From: Silanimonas sp.
Lineage (GTDB): Bacteria; Pseudomonadota; Gammaproteobacteria; Xanthomonadales; Xanthomonadaceae
NCBI RefSeq assembly: GCF_027530345.1
Contig: NZ_JAPZQK010000024.1
Coordinates: forward strand, 43,820-107,819
Direction of reading: 5' to 3'
DNA: 64,000 bases
Of the stretch, positions 27,475 through 34,862 are shown one piece after another. The position numbers and the translations under genes were made by a program. Numbering within the stretch: the stretch's first letter is position 1; each line of letters begins with the position of its first letter. The notes below the pieces were generated by a model. It was not told the DNA's origin. It saw only the letters and a list, made by a program, of their open reading frames with translations, and ran no database searches.

Positions 27475-28926
27475 ATGAACACCGCCTCCACCACCCGCCT
27501 CACCCTTGCCGCCCTTCTCGCCGGCGCCCTCGCCGCCTGCGGCCAGGCCCCGGTGACGCCCGCGCTCGCCACCGTCGTGGCGCCGAAGCCGGACGTTCCC
27601 CGCGAGCATCTCGACGCCGTGGTGCTCGGCATGGGCTGCTTCTGGGGCGCGGAACGCCGCATGGGCGCGCTGCCGGGCGTGATCGACGTGGAAAGCGGCT
27701 ATGCCAACGGCGAGGTGCCTGGAACGTACAGTGACGTGCTGAACACCGAACGCGCGCGGAAGCTCGGGCTCACCGAGAAGCGCAATCACGCCGAAGTGGT
27801 CAAGGTGGTGTTCGACACGCGCGCCACCAACCTCGGCGCCGTGCTCGCCGGCTTCTGGGAGAACCACGACCCCACGCAGGGCGACCGCCAGGGCAACGAC
27901 ATCGGCAGCAACTACCGCAGCGCGATCTACACCCATGGCGACACGCAGTTGCGGATCGCGCAGGCCACGAAGACGGCGTTCCAGACGGCGCTGGCGGCCG
28001 AGGGCTATGGCGCCATCACCACGGAGATCCAGCCGCTCACGCGCTACATCGCCGCGGAGGACTACCACCAGGACTACCTGGTGAAGAACCCGGACGGCTA
28101 CTGCGGTCTTGGTGGCACGGGGGTGAAGTTTCCGGCCGACGCGCTGGCGAAGCTCGGCGGTACGGTGCCGACTTCCAGCGGCCCAACGGCCGCCAGCGCT
28201 CCGGCGAACGCCTCGCCCGAGGCCACGGCGGCACGGCCCGCGCGCCTCGTCGGCGCCGACCTCGACGCCACGCGCCAGCTGGTCGTTTTCGAGGCCGCCG
28301 ACTGCGCCTTCTGCGCGAAGTTCCGCGCGGAAGTCAGCGATGGCTGGCAATCGCCGGTGGCAATCGTGCACACGCTCGACCCCCGCGAACCCGAGGGCTG
28401 GACGCTTGAGAAGCCGCTGTTCGCCACGCCCACCATCGTCCTCTTCGAGAACGGCAAGGAGGTCTCGCGCTACACCGGCTACAACGGCGACAAGGCGCGC
28501 TTCTGGCAGTGGCTCGGTTTCCGCCTGCTGACCGAGGAACAGCGCCGCATCGCCTTCGATAGCGGCACCGAGCGGCCGTTCACCGGCTCGCATCTCGATG
28601 AAACGCGGCCGGGCACCTTCGTCGACCCGATCAGCGGGGCGCCGTTGTTCCGCACCGACACCAAGTTCGAGAGCGGCACCGGCTGGCCCAGCTTCTTCCA
28701 GCCGCTGCCCGGTGCCGTGACCTACCACGGGGAACTCAGCCTGGCCGGCGTGATGACGGAAGTGCGCAGCGCCAGCTCGGGCATCCATCTCGGGCATGTG
28801 TTCCACGACGGTCCGCCGCCGACGGGCAAGCGCTACTGCATCAACGGCAACGTGCTGAAGTTCGTGCCCGACGAGGACGTCGCCACCGAGACGGCGACCA
28901 CCGCGGAGCCTGTGACAGGCGTTTGA
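27475..28926 (+). CDS. lipoprotein fusion: methionine sulfoxide reductase A, thioredoxin-like domain, methionine sulfoxide reductase B
   Basis: This 483-residue protein begins with a lipoprotein signal ending in the lipobox LAAC (residues about 17-20). It should therefore act in the cell envelope to repair oxidised methionine. MsrA spans about 40-215, with catalytic Cys in GMGCFWGAE and a candidate recycling Cys in DGYCGLGG. A thioredoxin-like segment (about 260-345) carries CAFC and the cis-Pro motif ATPTIVLF. MsrB (about 350-475) has SGTGWPSFF and the catalytic Cys in RYCINGN. The resolving Cys of many MsrB proteins is Thr here, and no zinc CxxC is seen. The ATG at 27475 is preferred to one five codons upstream. 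Confidence 0.93.
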   Translation: MNTASTTRLTLAALLAGALAACGQAPVTPALATVVAPKPDVPREHLDAVVLGMGCFWGAERRMGALPGVIDVESGYANGEVPGTYSDVLNTERARKLGLTEKRNHAEVVKVVFDTRATNLGAVLAGFWENHDPTQGDRQGNDIGSNYRSAIYTHGDTQLRIAQATKTAFQTALAAEGYGAITTEIQPLTRYIAAEDYHQDYLVKNPDGYCGLGGTGVKFPADALAKLGGTVPTSSGPTAASAPANASPEATAARPARLVGADLDATRQLVVFEAADCAFCAKFRAEVSDGWQSPVAIVHTLDPREPEGWTLEKPLFATPTIVLFENGKEVSRYTGYNGDKARFWQWLGFRLLTEEQRRIAFDSGTERPFTGSHLDETRPGTFVDPISGAPLFRTDTKFESGTGWPSFFQPLPGAVTYHGELSLAGVMTEVRSASSGIHLGHVFHDGPPPTGKRYCINGNVLKFVPDEDVATETATTAEPVTGV

Positions 28927-28937
28927 AACACCGGGGG

Positions 28938-29028
28938 TTACGGGCATTCCGGCCCGGTGCTAGGATCGGGCCCAAGTTGTTGTTCCCAAAGAGAAAAACA
29001 GCGCCTCGCACCGCCGCGGCGCTGTTTT
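28938..29028 (+). promoter_or_regulatory. promoter and hairpin in the msrAB-aminotransferase gap (terminator or leader attenuator)
   Basis: TTACGG (28938-28943) and TAGGAT (28961-28966) are spaced by 17 bases, with a TGC extended -10. The start would be near 28973. A perfect 11-bp hairpin with a T-run (28995-29028) follows and would lie in the leader of the downstream aminotransferase gene. It can serve as the msrAB terminator, as an attenuator, or both. A 6-bp inverted repeat (28951-28956 with 28967-28972) brackets the -10 box. Confidence 0.5.
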
Positions 29029-29050
29029 CTTTTCACCGACCGGAGTTTCC

Positions 29051-30553
29051 ATGAGCCTCGCCGCCCGCCTTCATCCGCTTCGCGCCCACGCCGGCCACGT
29101 CCGCACCACCGGCCTCGCCGACGACGTGCTCGAGCGCTTCGGCGCCACGCACCCGCAGCTCGACGCCGCGATCGATGCGGCGCTCGAAGCCTTCGAGGCC
29201 ATCAAGGCCGAGTTCCCCGAGCTGCTGGAACTCGACGAAGCCGAGCAGATGCGCATCGCCCAGGCCGGCTTCCTGAACTTCTACCCGGACGACGCGGTGA
29301 ACCCGTACATCGCCATCGCCGCGCGCGGCCCGTGGGTGGTCACGCTCAAGGGTGCGGTGGTCTACGACTGCGGCGGCTACGGCATGCTCGGCTTCGGCCA
29401 CACGCCCTTCGCCGTGCTGTCGGCCATGGCCAAGCCGCAGGTGATGGCGAACATCATGACGCCGTCGCTCTCGCACCTGCGCCTTGACCGCGCCCTGCGC
29501 GCGGAGATCGGCCACACGCGCGGCGGCTGCCCCTACACCAAGTTCCTCGCCCTGAACTCGGGCTCGGAGTCGGTGTCGCTCGCCGGCCGGATTGCTGACG
29601 TCAATACGAAGATCCACACCGACGCGGGCGGCCGCCACGCCGGCAAGCGCGTGAAGCGCCTCGCGGTGAAGGGCGCCTTCCACGGCCGCACCGAGCTGCC
29701 GGCGCTGTACTCGGATTCCAGCCGCAAGACCTACGCCCAGCACCTCGCCAGCCACAAGCACCACGCCGACCAGCTGATCACCATCGAGCCCTACTCGATC
29801 GACGCGCTGCGCCAGGCTTTCGCCGATGCCGAGGCCAATGGCTGGTACTTCGAAGCCATGTTCATCGAGCCGGTGATGGGCGAAGGCGACCCGGGCCGCG
29901 CGCTGCCGCCGGCCTTCTACGCCGAGGCCCGCCGCCTGACCAAGGAACACGGCACCCTGCTGCTGGTGGACAGCATCCAGGCGGGTATCCGCGCCCATGG
30001 CGTGCTCTCGATCGTCGACTACCCGGGCTTCGAAGGCCTCGAGGCGCCGGACATGGAGACCTACTCGAAGGCGCTCAACGCGGCGCAGTTCCCGATGTCG
30101 ATCCTCGCCGTCTCCGAGCGCGCCGCCGGCCTCTACCGCCGCGGCACCTACGGCAACACGATGACCGCGAACCCGCGCGCGATGGACACCGCCGCCGCGA
30201 CGCTCGGCCTGCTCACGCCGGAGCTGCGCGCCAACATCCGCGCCCGCGGCGCCGAGTTCCTCGCCAAACTCGAAGCCCTGAAGGCCGAACTGCCCCACGG
30301 CACGATCACCAAGGTGCAGGGCACGGGCCTGCTGTTCTCCTGTGAGATCGCCACGCACTTCAAGTGCTACGGCACCGGAAGCACCGAGGAATACATCCGC
30401 GAGAAGGGCGTCAACGTGATCCACGGTGGCGTGAATTCGCTGCGCTTTACCCCGGTGTTCGGGATCGGCAGCGACGAGGCCGACCTGATCATCGACGCCG
30501 TGAGGCAGGCCTTGTTGCATGGTCCGCGGATCGTGGAAGCCGAGGCGGCCTGA
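29051..30553 (+). CDS. class III PLP-dependent aminotransferase
   Basis: The 500-residue enzyme has the class III aminotransferase fold. FLALNSGSESVSLAGRIAD and KGAFHGRTELPALYSDSS lie in the cofactor region, IEPVMGEGDPGRALPPAFY precedes the Asp in LLLVDSIQAG, and the PLP lysine is in METYSKALNAAQFP. The 80-residue N-terminal part is longer than in acetylornithine transaminases. The substrate is not identifiable from sequence; omega-amino acid or lysine/ornithine-type donors are possible. CGGAG precedes the ATG. It is likely monocistronic, with its own promoter and a hairpin in the leader. Confidence 0.88.
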   Translation: MSLAARLHPLRAHAGHVRTTGLADDVLERFGATHPQLDAAIDAALEAFEAIKAEFPELLELDEAEQMRIAQAGFLNFYPDDAVNPYIAIAARGPWVVTLKGAVVYDCGGYGMLGFGHTPFAVLSAMAKPQVMANIMTPSLSHLRLDRALRAEIGHTRGGCPYTKFLALNSGSESVSLAGRIADVNTKIHTDAGGRHAGKRVKRLAVKGAFHGRTELPALYSDSSRKTYAQHLASHKHHADQLITIEPYSIDALRQAFADAEANGWYFEAMFIEPVMGEGDPGRALPPAFYAEARRLTKEHGTLLLVDSIQAGIRAHGVLSIVDYPGFEGLEAPDMETYSKALNAAQFPMSILAVSERAAGLYRRGTYGNTMTANPRAMDTAAATLGLLTPELRANIRARGAEFLAKLEALKAELPHGTITKVQGTGLLFSCEIATHFKCYGTGSTEEYIREKGVNVIHGGVNSLRFTPVFGIGSDEADLIIDAVRQALLHGPRIVEAEAA

Positions 30554-30606
30554 GGCAGCCTCGGGCGCAACTCTTCGACGGTCGGCCCTGATTCAGCGGG
30601 GGAGTA

Positions 30607-32532
30607 GTGAAAAAAGCAGCGTCGAGACGTTACGGCTACGACGTATTCTTTTCGGCGTTGGTACTCATCGCCGCCGCCTTCCCGCCTGCCGGCGCGGTCG
30701 CTGCGGAGGTGGCGGAAGCGCAACCCTCGCCGGCCGCCTTCGACGAAGCGTTCGACCGCTTCTTGCTGGAAGGCCTGACACCCACCCGTAACGACGAAGC
30801 AATCCTAAGACCGTCGCTTGAAGCCCTGCTCCCGCGTGGAGACGTTGTTCGGCGGCGGCGGCTCGAAGCGCTTGCGTGCCATGCCATCGACGGCACGGCC
30901 GAGGAGAGTCTGGCGCGTGCCGACCTTCTCATAGCCATGGAATCGGGGGACGAAGGCGACGCGATCGCACGGTCGCTCGCGCACGCCTGCCGCGCCATCC
31001 ACATGCCCGAATCGGGGCCACTGGGACCCGCGATAGCGAGTTTCGACGCGGCAGTGGACTCGGCGCGACGCGCCGAACATCCGAAGCTCCTGATCCAATT
31101 GCTCATCAATCGAAGCGGCGCGCACTCGCTGGATGGGCAGTACGCGAGAGCACTGCTCGATGCACTTGAAGCCGACGATGCACTGCAGAAGCACGGCGAT
31201 GCGTTCATGCGCGCCCTGAACATGCAGTTCGTGGGGATTGCTTACCGGCGGATGGGCGATCTGGAACTCGCGGAGCAACTGCTCATGCAGTCCCTCCAGA
31301 ACACCGCGATGGACGGACAATGGGTTCACCGCATCGCTGTGCTGCTGCAGTTGGGCTATTTGTATGAAGATACGAAACGCTACGAGAACGCTCGGCAATC
31401 CTTCAACGCCGCCATCGCGCTCTGCACTACCCACAATAGCCCGATTGACTGCGCTTACGCTCGACTGGGCCTCGCCAGCACGGATGCCGTTGACAAGCGC
31501 CCACGCGCTGCTCTGCGGACGCTGGAGCGCGCCGAAGCGGATTTCGCAGAGGCGGGGACCCCTGGCGAGGACGCCATGATATCGCTCGTTCGCGGCCAGG
31601 CACTCGCCGCACTGGGTCGCCAGCGAGAGGCCCTGACAATGCTGGATTCGGCGATCACGATTTGGCGGTCCGAGGGCAACGACCGCTATCTCGCCATGGC
31701 GCTGGAACCGCGCGCGGCGGTGCTACAGGGCCTGGGTCGTCCGGACGATGCCCTGAGCGACCTCCGCGAGTACCTCGAGGTCTTCAAGCGCGAGAATGCC
31801 GAGCGCGCGGAGCAGCGCACGGAGTTCCTCCGGGAACGCTTTGAATCGCGACGACGCGATTTCGAGAATGCCGATCTCCGTGCGAAGGAACGCCTACGGC
31901 GGCAGGAAATCGAGTCGCTCGACCGCTTGAGGCAATGGCAGAACGTCGCCATCGCCCTCGGTGTGGCTCTGGTGTTGCTCTTGTTCGGGATCACCATGCG
32001 CCAACTGTGGCGGGCGCGCCACCTGAAGGTCCTCTCCGAGACCGATGCGCTCACCGGCGCACCCAATCGCCGGGCGCTGCTTTACGAGGGACAGCGGGCG
32101 TTCCTCGATTCGCGGAGGCGAATGAAGACACTCACCGTCCTCGCTCTCGACATCGATCACTTCAAGCGGATCAACGACGCGTACGGCCACGCGACCGGCG
32201 ACGCGGTGCTCGCCCGCATCGCCAAGGAATGCGAACGCACGCTGCGGCAGCGCGACCTGATCGGCCGCATCGGCGGCGAGGAGTTCGCCGGCTTGCTCCC
32301 CGAGACATCACTGGACGCGGCGGTGCAGGTCGCCGAGCGGATCCGTGGCGGCGTCGAGGGTCTCGACCTCGATGACCTCGCGCCCGGGCTGCGCGTCACC
32401 ATCAGCCTCGGCGTGGCGGCGCTCGACCCCCATGACGCCGACTTCGCCACGCTGCTCCATCGTGCGGACAAGGCCCTGTACCGGGCGAAAGAAACGGGCC
32501 GGAACCGGGTCGAGGTCGCGGCGACCCCTTGA
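30607..32532 (+). CDS. TPR-repeat GGDEF diguanylate cyclase (copy 1)
   Basis: The 641-residue product starts at GTG 30607 after a GGGGGAG site. It has a signal peptide (YDVFFSALVLIAAAFPPAGAVA) and about 400 residues of TPR-like helices (for example AYRRMGDLELAEQLLMQSL). A coiled coil, one membrane segment (VAIALGVALVLLLFGITM) and a GGDEF domain with IGGEEFAGLLP follow. It should sense something in the periplasm and make c-di-GMP. It is a tandem paralogue of the next gene, with the same domain order. The middle of this copy uses more A/T-ending codons (ttg, tat, aat) than its neighbours, a sign of different history or weaker selection. Confidence 0.92.
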   Translation: MKKAASRRYGYDVFFSALVLIAAAFPPAGAVAAEVAEAQPSPAAFDEAFDRFLLEGLTPTRNDEAILRPSLEALLPRGDVVRRRRLEALACHAIDGTAEESLARADLLIAMESGDEGDAIARSLAHACRAIHMPESGPLGPAIASFDAAVDSARRAEHPKLLIQLLINRSGAHSLDGQYARALLDALEADDALQKHGDAFMRALNMQFVGIAYRRMGDLELAEQLLMQSLQNTAMDGQWVHRIAVLLQLGYLYEDTKRYENARQSFNAAIALCTTHNSPIDCAYARLGLASTDAVDKRPRAALRTLERAEADFAEAGTPGEDAMISLVRGQALAALGRQREALTMLDSAITIWRSEGNDRYLAMALEPRAAVLQGLGRPDDALSDLREYLEVFKRENAERAEQRTEFLRERFESRRRDFENADLRAKERLRRQEIESLDRLRQWQNVAIALGVALVLLLFGITMRQLWRARHLKVLSETDALTGAPNRRALLYEGQRAFLDSRRRMKTLTVLALDIDHFKRINDAYGHATGDAVLARIAKECERTLRQRDLIGRIGGEEFAGLLPETSLDAAVQVAERIRGGVEGLDLDDLAPGLRVTISLGVAALDPHDADFATLLHRADKALYRAKETGRNRVEVAATP

Positions 32533-32693
32533 CGGCACAGGCCCATCGAAACGCCCTTCCCGGGAAGCGGGCGGGCAAACGAGGAGCTTAGGGCACGACC
32601 CGTGCGACGAGACTCGGGGGCAACGGGCCGGTTCCTACGCGCCGTCGGATCGGTCATGCGTGCTGTCGCCTTGATTTCGGGAGGGAAGTGTTC

Positions 32694-32774
32694 ATGATCC
32701 GAATATCTCGCCCGCCGGATGCCCGATGCTCCGACCGCCCCGCCACGGATGGATCCTGGGCCTGCTGCTCGTGA
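32694..32774 (+). CDS. possible 26-codon leader ORF overlapping the second TPR-GGDEF gene
   Basis: A strong Shine-Dalgarno sequence (GGGAGGGAAG) precedes an ATG at 32694. This opens a 26-codon frame ending in TGA at 32774, out of frame with the long gene that starts at 32726. The long gene itself has only a weak site. This short frame could couple or regulate translation of the long gene, or the ribosome site may be a relic. The peptide is Arg- and Cys-containing with no recognised motif. Confidence 0.3.
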   Translation: MIRISRPPDARCSDRPATDGSWACCS

Positions 32775-34621
32775 CCCCCGTGGTTTGGGGCAACCCGGAA
32801 CCTGCCGGCGCCGATGCCGCCGCCTTCGATGCCGCTTTTGCGACAGCGCTGCGCGAAGGCATGGGTACGACGCCGGCGGAAGGCACGGCCGCTGTCGAGG
32901 CACTGCGCGCCACCCTGCCCGCCAACGACGCGCTGCGGAGCCGCCGTTTTGATGCGATGGCCTGCCGCGCCGCGCAGCACGACCGCAAGGCGTACATCGC
33001 GAACGCCGATACGCTGCTCGCCGCGGAACAGGCTCGATCGGCGCCCGACGCGACCAGCCTCGCACTGCTCCACGCATGCCGCGCGGCCTACCTCGTGCTC
33101 GGCACCGACGCCACTGTCGTCGAACGCGCCTACGACGCCGCGGTGGAGGCGGCGCAGCGCAGCGCCGACCCGATGCTACTTGGGAGCATGCTCTCTTTGC
33201 GTTCCGACGCCCACTCGGTGTCGGGGAAATTCGCAAAATCCCTGATGGACGCCCTCGCGGCGCAGGACGTCCTCGACGACTCCGGCGAGCGGTTCGCGAT
33301 CGCCGCCAACCTGCAGGTCGTGGGCATCGCCTTCCGGCGCATGGGAGAGTACGCGCGCGCGGAGGAGTACCTGCTGCGCAGCCTCGAGGACGAGGAGATC
33401 CGCTCGCGCTGGGCCAACACGATGACCGCGCTGCTGCAGCTCGGCTACCTCTACGACGAGACGGGCCGCTACGACGAAGCGCGGCGCATGCTGGCCGACG
33501 CCCTCGAACTGTGCCAACGCCACAAGAACCACGCGGCTTGCGCCTATGCCCGCTTGGGGCTCGCCGGCGTCGAGGTCGACGACGGCGCACCGCGCCGCGC
33601 GCTCGCCGCACTCGAACAGGCGGAAGCCGATTTCGCCGAATCCGGCGACCCGGGCGACCCGACCATGTTGGCGCTGGTTCGCGGACAGGCCCTGGCCCGT
33701 CTGGGCCGCGACGCCGAAGCCCTGCCCCTGCTCGACCGGGCGGTCGCGACTTGGACCACCGAGGGCAATGATCGCTACCTCGCGCTGGCACTGCCCGAGC
33801 GGGCCCGGCTGCTGGAGCGCCTCGGTCGCGAAGCGGACGCCATCGCGGACCTTCGTCGCTTCATCGAGGCGCATGCCAACGACGACCGCATGCGGGCCGA
33901 ACAGCGCACCGACCTCATGCGCGAGCAGTTCGACGCGTCGCGTCGCGAGGTCGAGAACGCCGAGCTGAAGGCGCGTGAAGCCCTGCGCCTCAAGGAGATC
34001 GAGGGCCTCAACGCCGCACGCCGCTGGCAGTGGACCGCGATCTCGCTGGCCGTGGTGCTGGTGATCGTCCTGCTGGTCATGGTCGCGCGGCAGATCGCCA
34101 AGGCACGCCGGCTGCGCCTGCTGGCGATGACCGACCCGCTCACCGGCCTCGCGAACCGCCGCCACACCGACTACCGCGGCAGCGAGGCCTTCAAGAGGGC
34201 GCGCCTCACCGCGCAGCCGTTCTGCGTGCTCGCCATCGACATCGACCACTTCAAGTTGGTCAACGACACGCATGGCCATGCCGTCGGCGACACCGTGCTG
34301 CAGCGCGTTGGCCGCGAATGCCAACGCACGCTGCGACAGAACGACCTGATCGGCCGCATCGGTGGCGAGGAGTTCACCGGCCTGCTGCCGGTAACGGCCG
34401 AGCCGGCCGCGCGACAAGTGGCCGAGCGCCTTCGCGCTGGTGTCGAATCCTTGAACCTCGATGATGTGGCGCTTGGCCTGCGCGTCACCATTTCGATCGG
34501 CGTGGCGCGAATGCGTGATTCCGACACCAACTTTGCTGGCCTGCTCTCGCGCGCCGACGCGGCGATGTATCGCGCCAAGCAGGGTGGCCGGAACCGCGTC
34601 GTTTCAGACGAAACGGCTTGA
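32726..34621 (+). CDS. TPR-repeat GGDEF diguanylate cyclase (copy 2)
   Basis: The 631-residue protein repeats the layout of copy 1: a signal peptide (WILGLLLVTPVVWG), TPR-like helices (GIAFRRMGEYARAEEYLLRS, LQLGYLYDETGRYDEARRML), a coiled coil, a membrane segment (AISLAVVLVIVLLVMVA) and a GGDEF domain with IGGEEFTGLLP near residue 550. Conserved NHFK-type residues (IDIDHFKLVNDTHGHAVGD) indicate an active cyclase. The pair probably arose by duplication. Codon use here is closer to the rest of the window than in copy 1. The threonine operon promoter begins 7 bases after the stop. Confidence 0.92.
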   Translation: MLRPPRHGWILGLLLVTPVVWGNPEPAGADAAAFDAAFATALREGMGTTPAEGTAAVEALRATLPANDALRSRRFDAMACRAAQHDRKAYIANADTLLAAEQARSAPDATSLALLHACRAAYLVLGTDATVVERAYDAAVEAAQRSADPMLLGSMLSLRSDAHSVSGKFAKSLMDALAAQDVLDDSGERFAIAANLQVVGIAFRRMGEYARAEEYLLRSLEDEEIRSRWANTMTALLQLGYLYDETGRYDEARRMLADALELCQRHKNHAACAYARLGLAGVEVDDGAPRRALAALEQAEADFAESGDPGDPTMLALVRGQALARLGRDAEALPLLDRAVATWTTEGNDRYLALALPERARLLERLGREADAIADLRRFIEAHANDDRMRAEQRTDLMREQFDASRREVENAELKAREALRLKEIEGLNAARRWQWTAISLAVVLVIVLLVMVARQIAKARRLRLLAMTDPLTGLANRRHTDYRGSEAFKRARLTAQPFCVLAIDIDHFKLVNDTHGHAVGDTVLQRVGRECQRTLRQNDLIGRIGGEEFTGLLPVTAEPAARQVAERLRAGVESLNLDDVALGLRVTISIGVARMRDSDTNFAGLLSRADAAMYRAKQGGRNRVVSDETA

Positions 34622-34628
34622 CGCCGCC

Positions 34629-34657
34629 TTGACAAAAGCAACGCCGACGGGTTCAAG
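34629..34657 (+). promoter_or_regulatory. candidate thr operon promoter
   Basis: A perfect -35 box TTGACA (34629-34634) is followed after 17 bases by TTCAAG (34652-34657), a weak -10. Transcription would start near 34664, directly before the leader-peptide ATG at 34665, so the leader may be translated from a very short or absent 5' UTR. Confidence 0.5.
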
Positions 34658-34664
34658 TGGGGCC

Positions 34665-34790
34665 ATGCGCCACGACCTGCTCACGCTCACCGTCACGACG
34701 ACCGCCCTCGGCGGCGTTATCGGTATTCGCGTGCCGGTCGTGGTGACCACCACGACCGGCGCCTACGAAGGGCCGGGGTGGCCGAACTGA
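34665..34790 (+). CDS. thrL: threonine operon leader peptide
   Basis: A 41-codon open frame sits directly before thrA. It contains nine Thr codons (7, 9, 11-13, 28-31) and two Ile codons (19, 21), with many Val. Thr- and Ile-rich leaders control thr operons of enterobacteria by ribosome stalling, and this one has the same position and composition. It ends 72 bases before the thrA start. The sequence similarity to the E. coli leader is in composition, not in alignment. Its last part encodes two arms of the stem structures described in the next entry. Confidence 0.8.
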   Translation: MRHDLLTLTVTTTALGGVIGIRVPVVVTTTTGAYEGPGWPN

Positions 34791-34854
34791 TCCACCACCC
34801 TGCGCCGGTCACGGACGCGGGGTTTCCCATCCAAGACCGGCCTCCTCCCAGGAG
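34734..34854 (+). promoter_or_regulatory. threonine operon attenuator with mutually exclusive stems
   Basis: Four pairing segments can be read. Segments 1 and 2 (34734-34744 and 34749-34759) form a perfect 11-bp stem with a 4-base loop. Segment 2 (34754-34762) also pairs with segment 3 (34802-34810) over 9 bp. Segment 3 (34804-34810) pairs with segment 4 (34835-34841) over 7 bp. Right after, CTCCT (34842-34846) and AGGAG (34850-34854) can form a hairpin that hides the thrA Shine-Dalgarno site. No U-run follows segment 4, so control may be translational. Confidence 0.6.
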
Positions 34855-34862
34855 TCGCCTTC

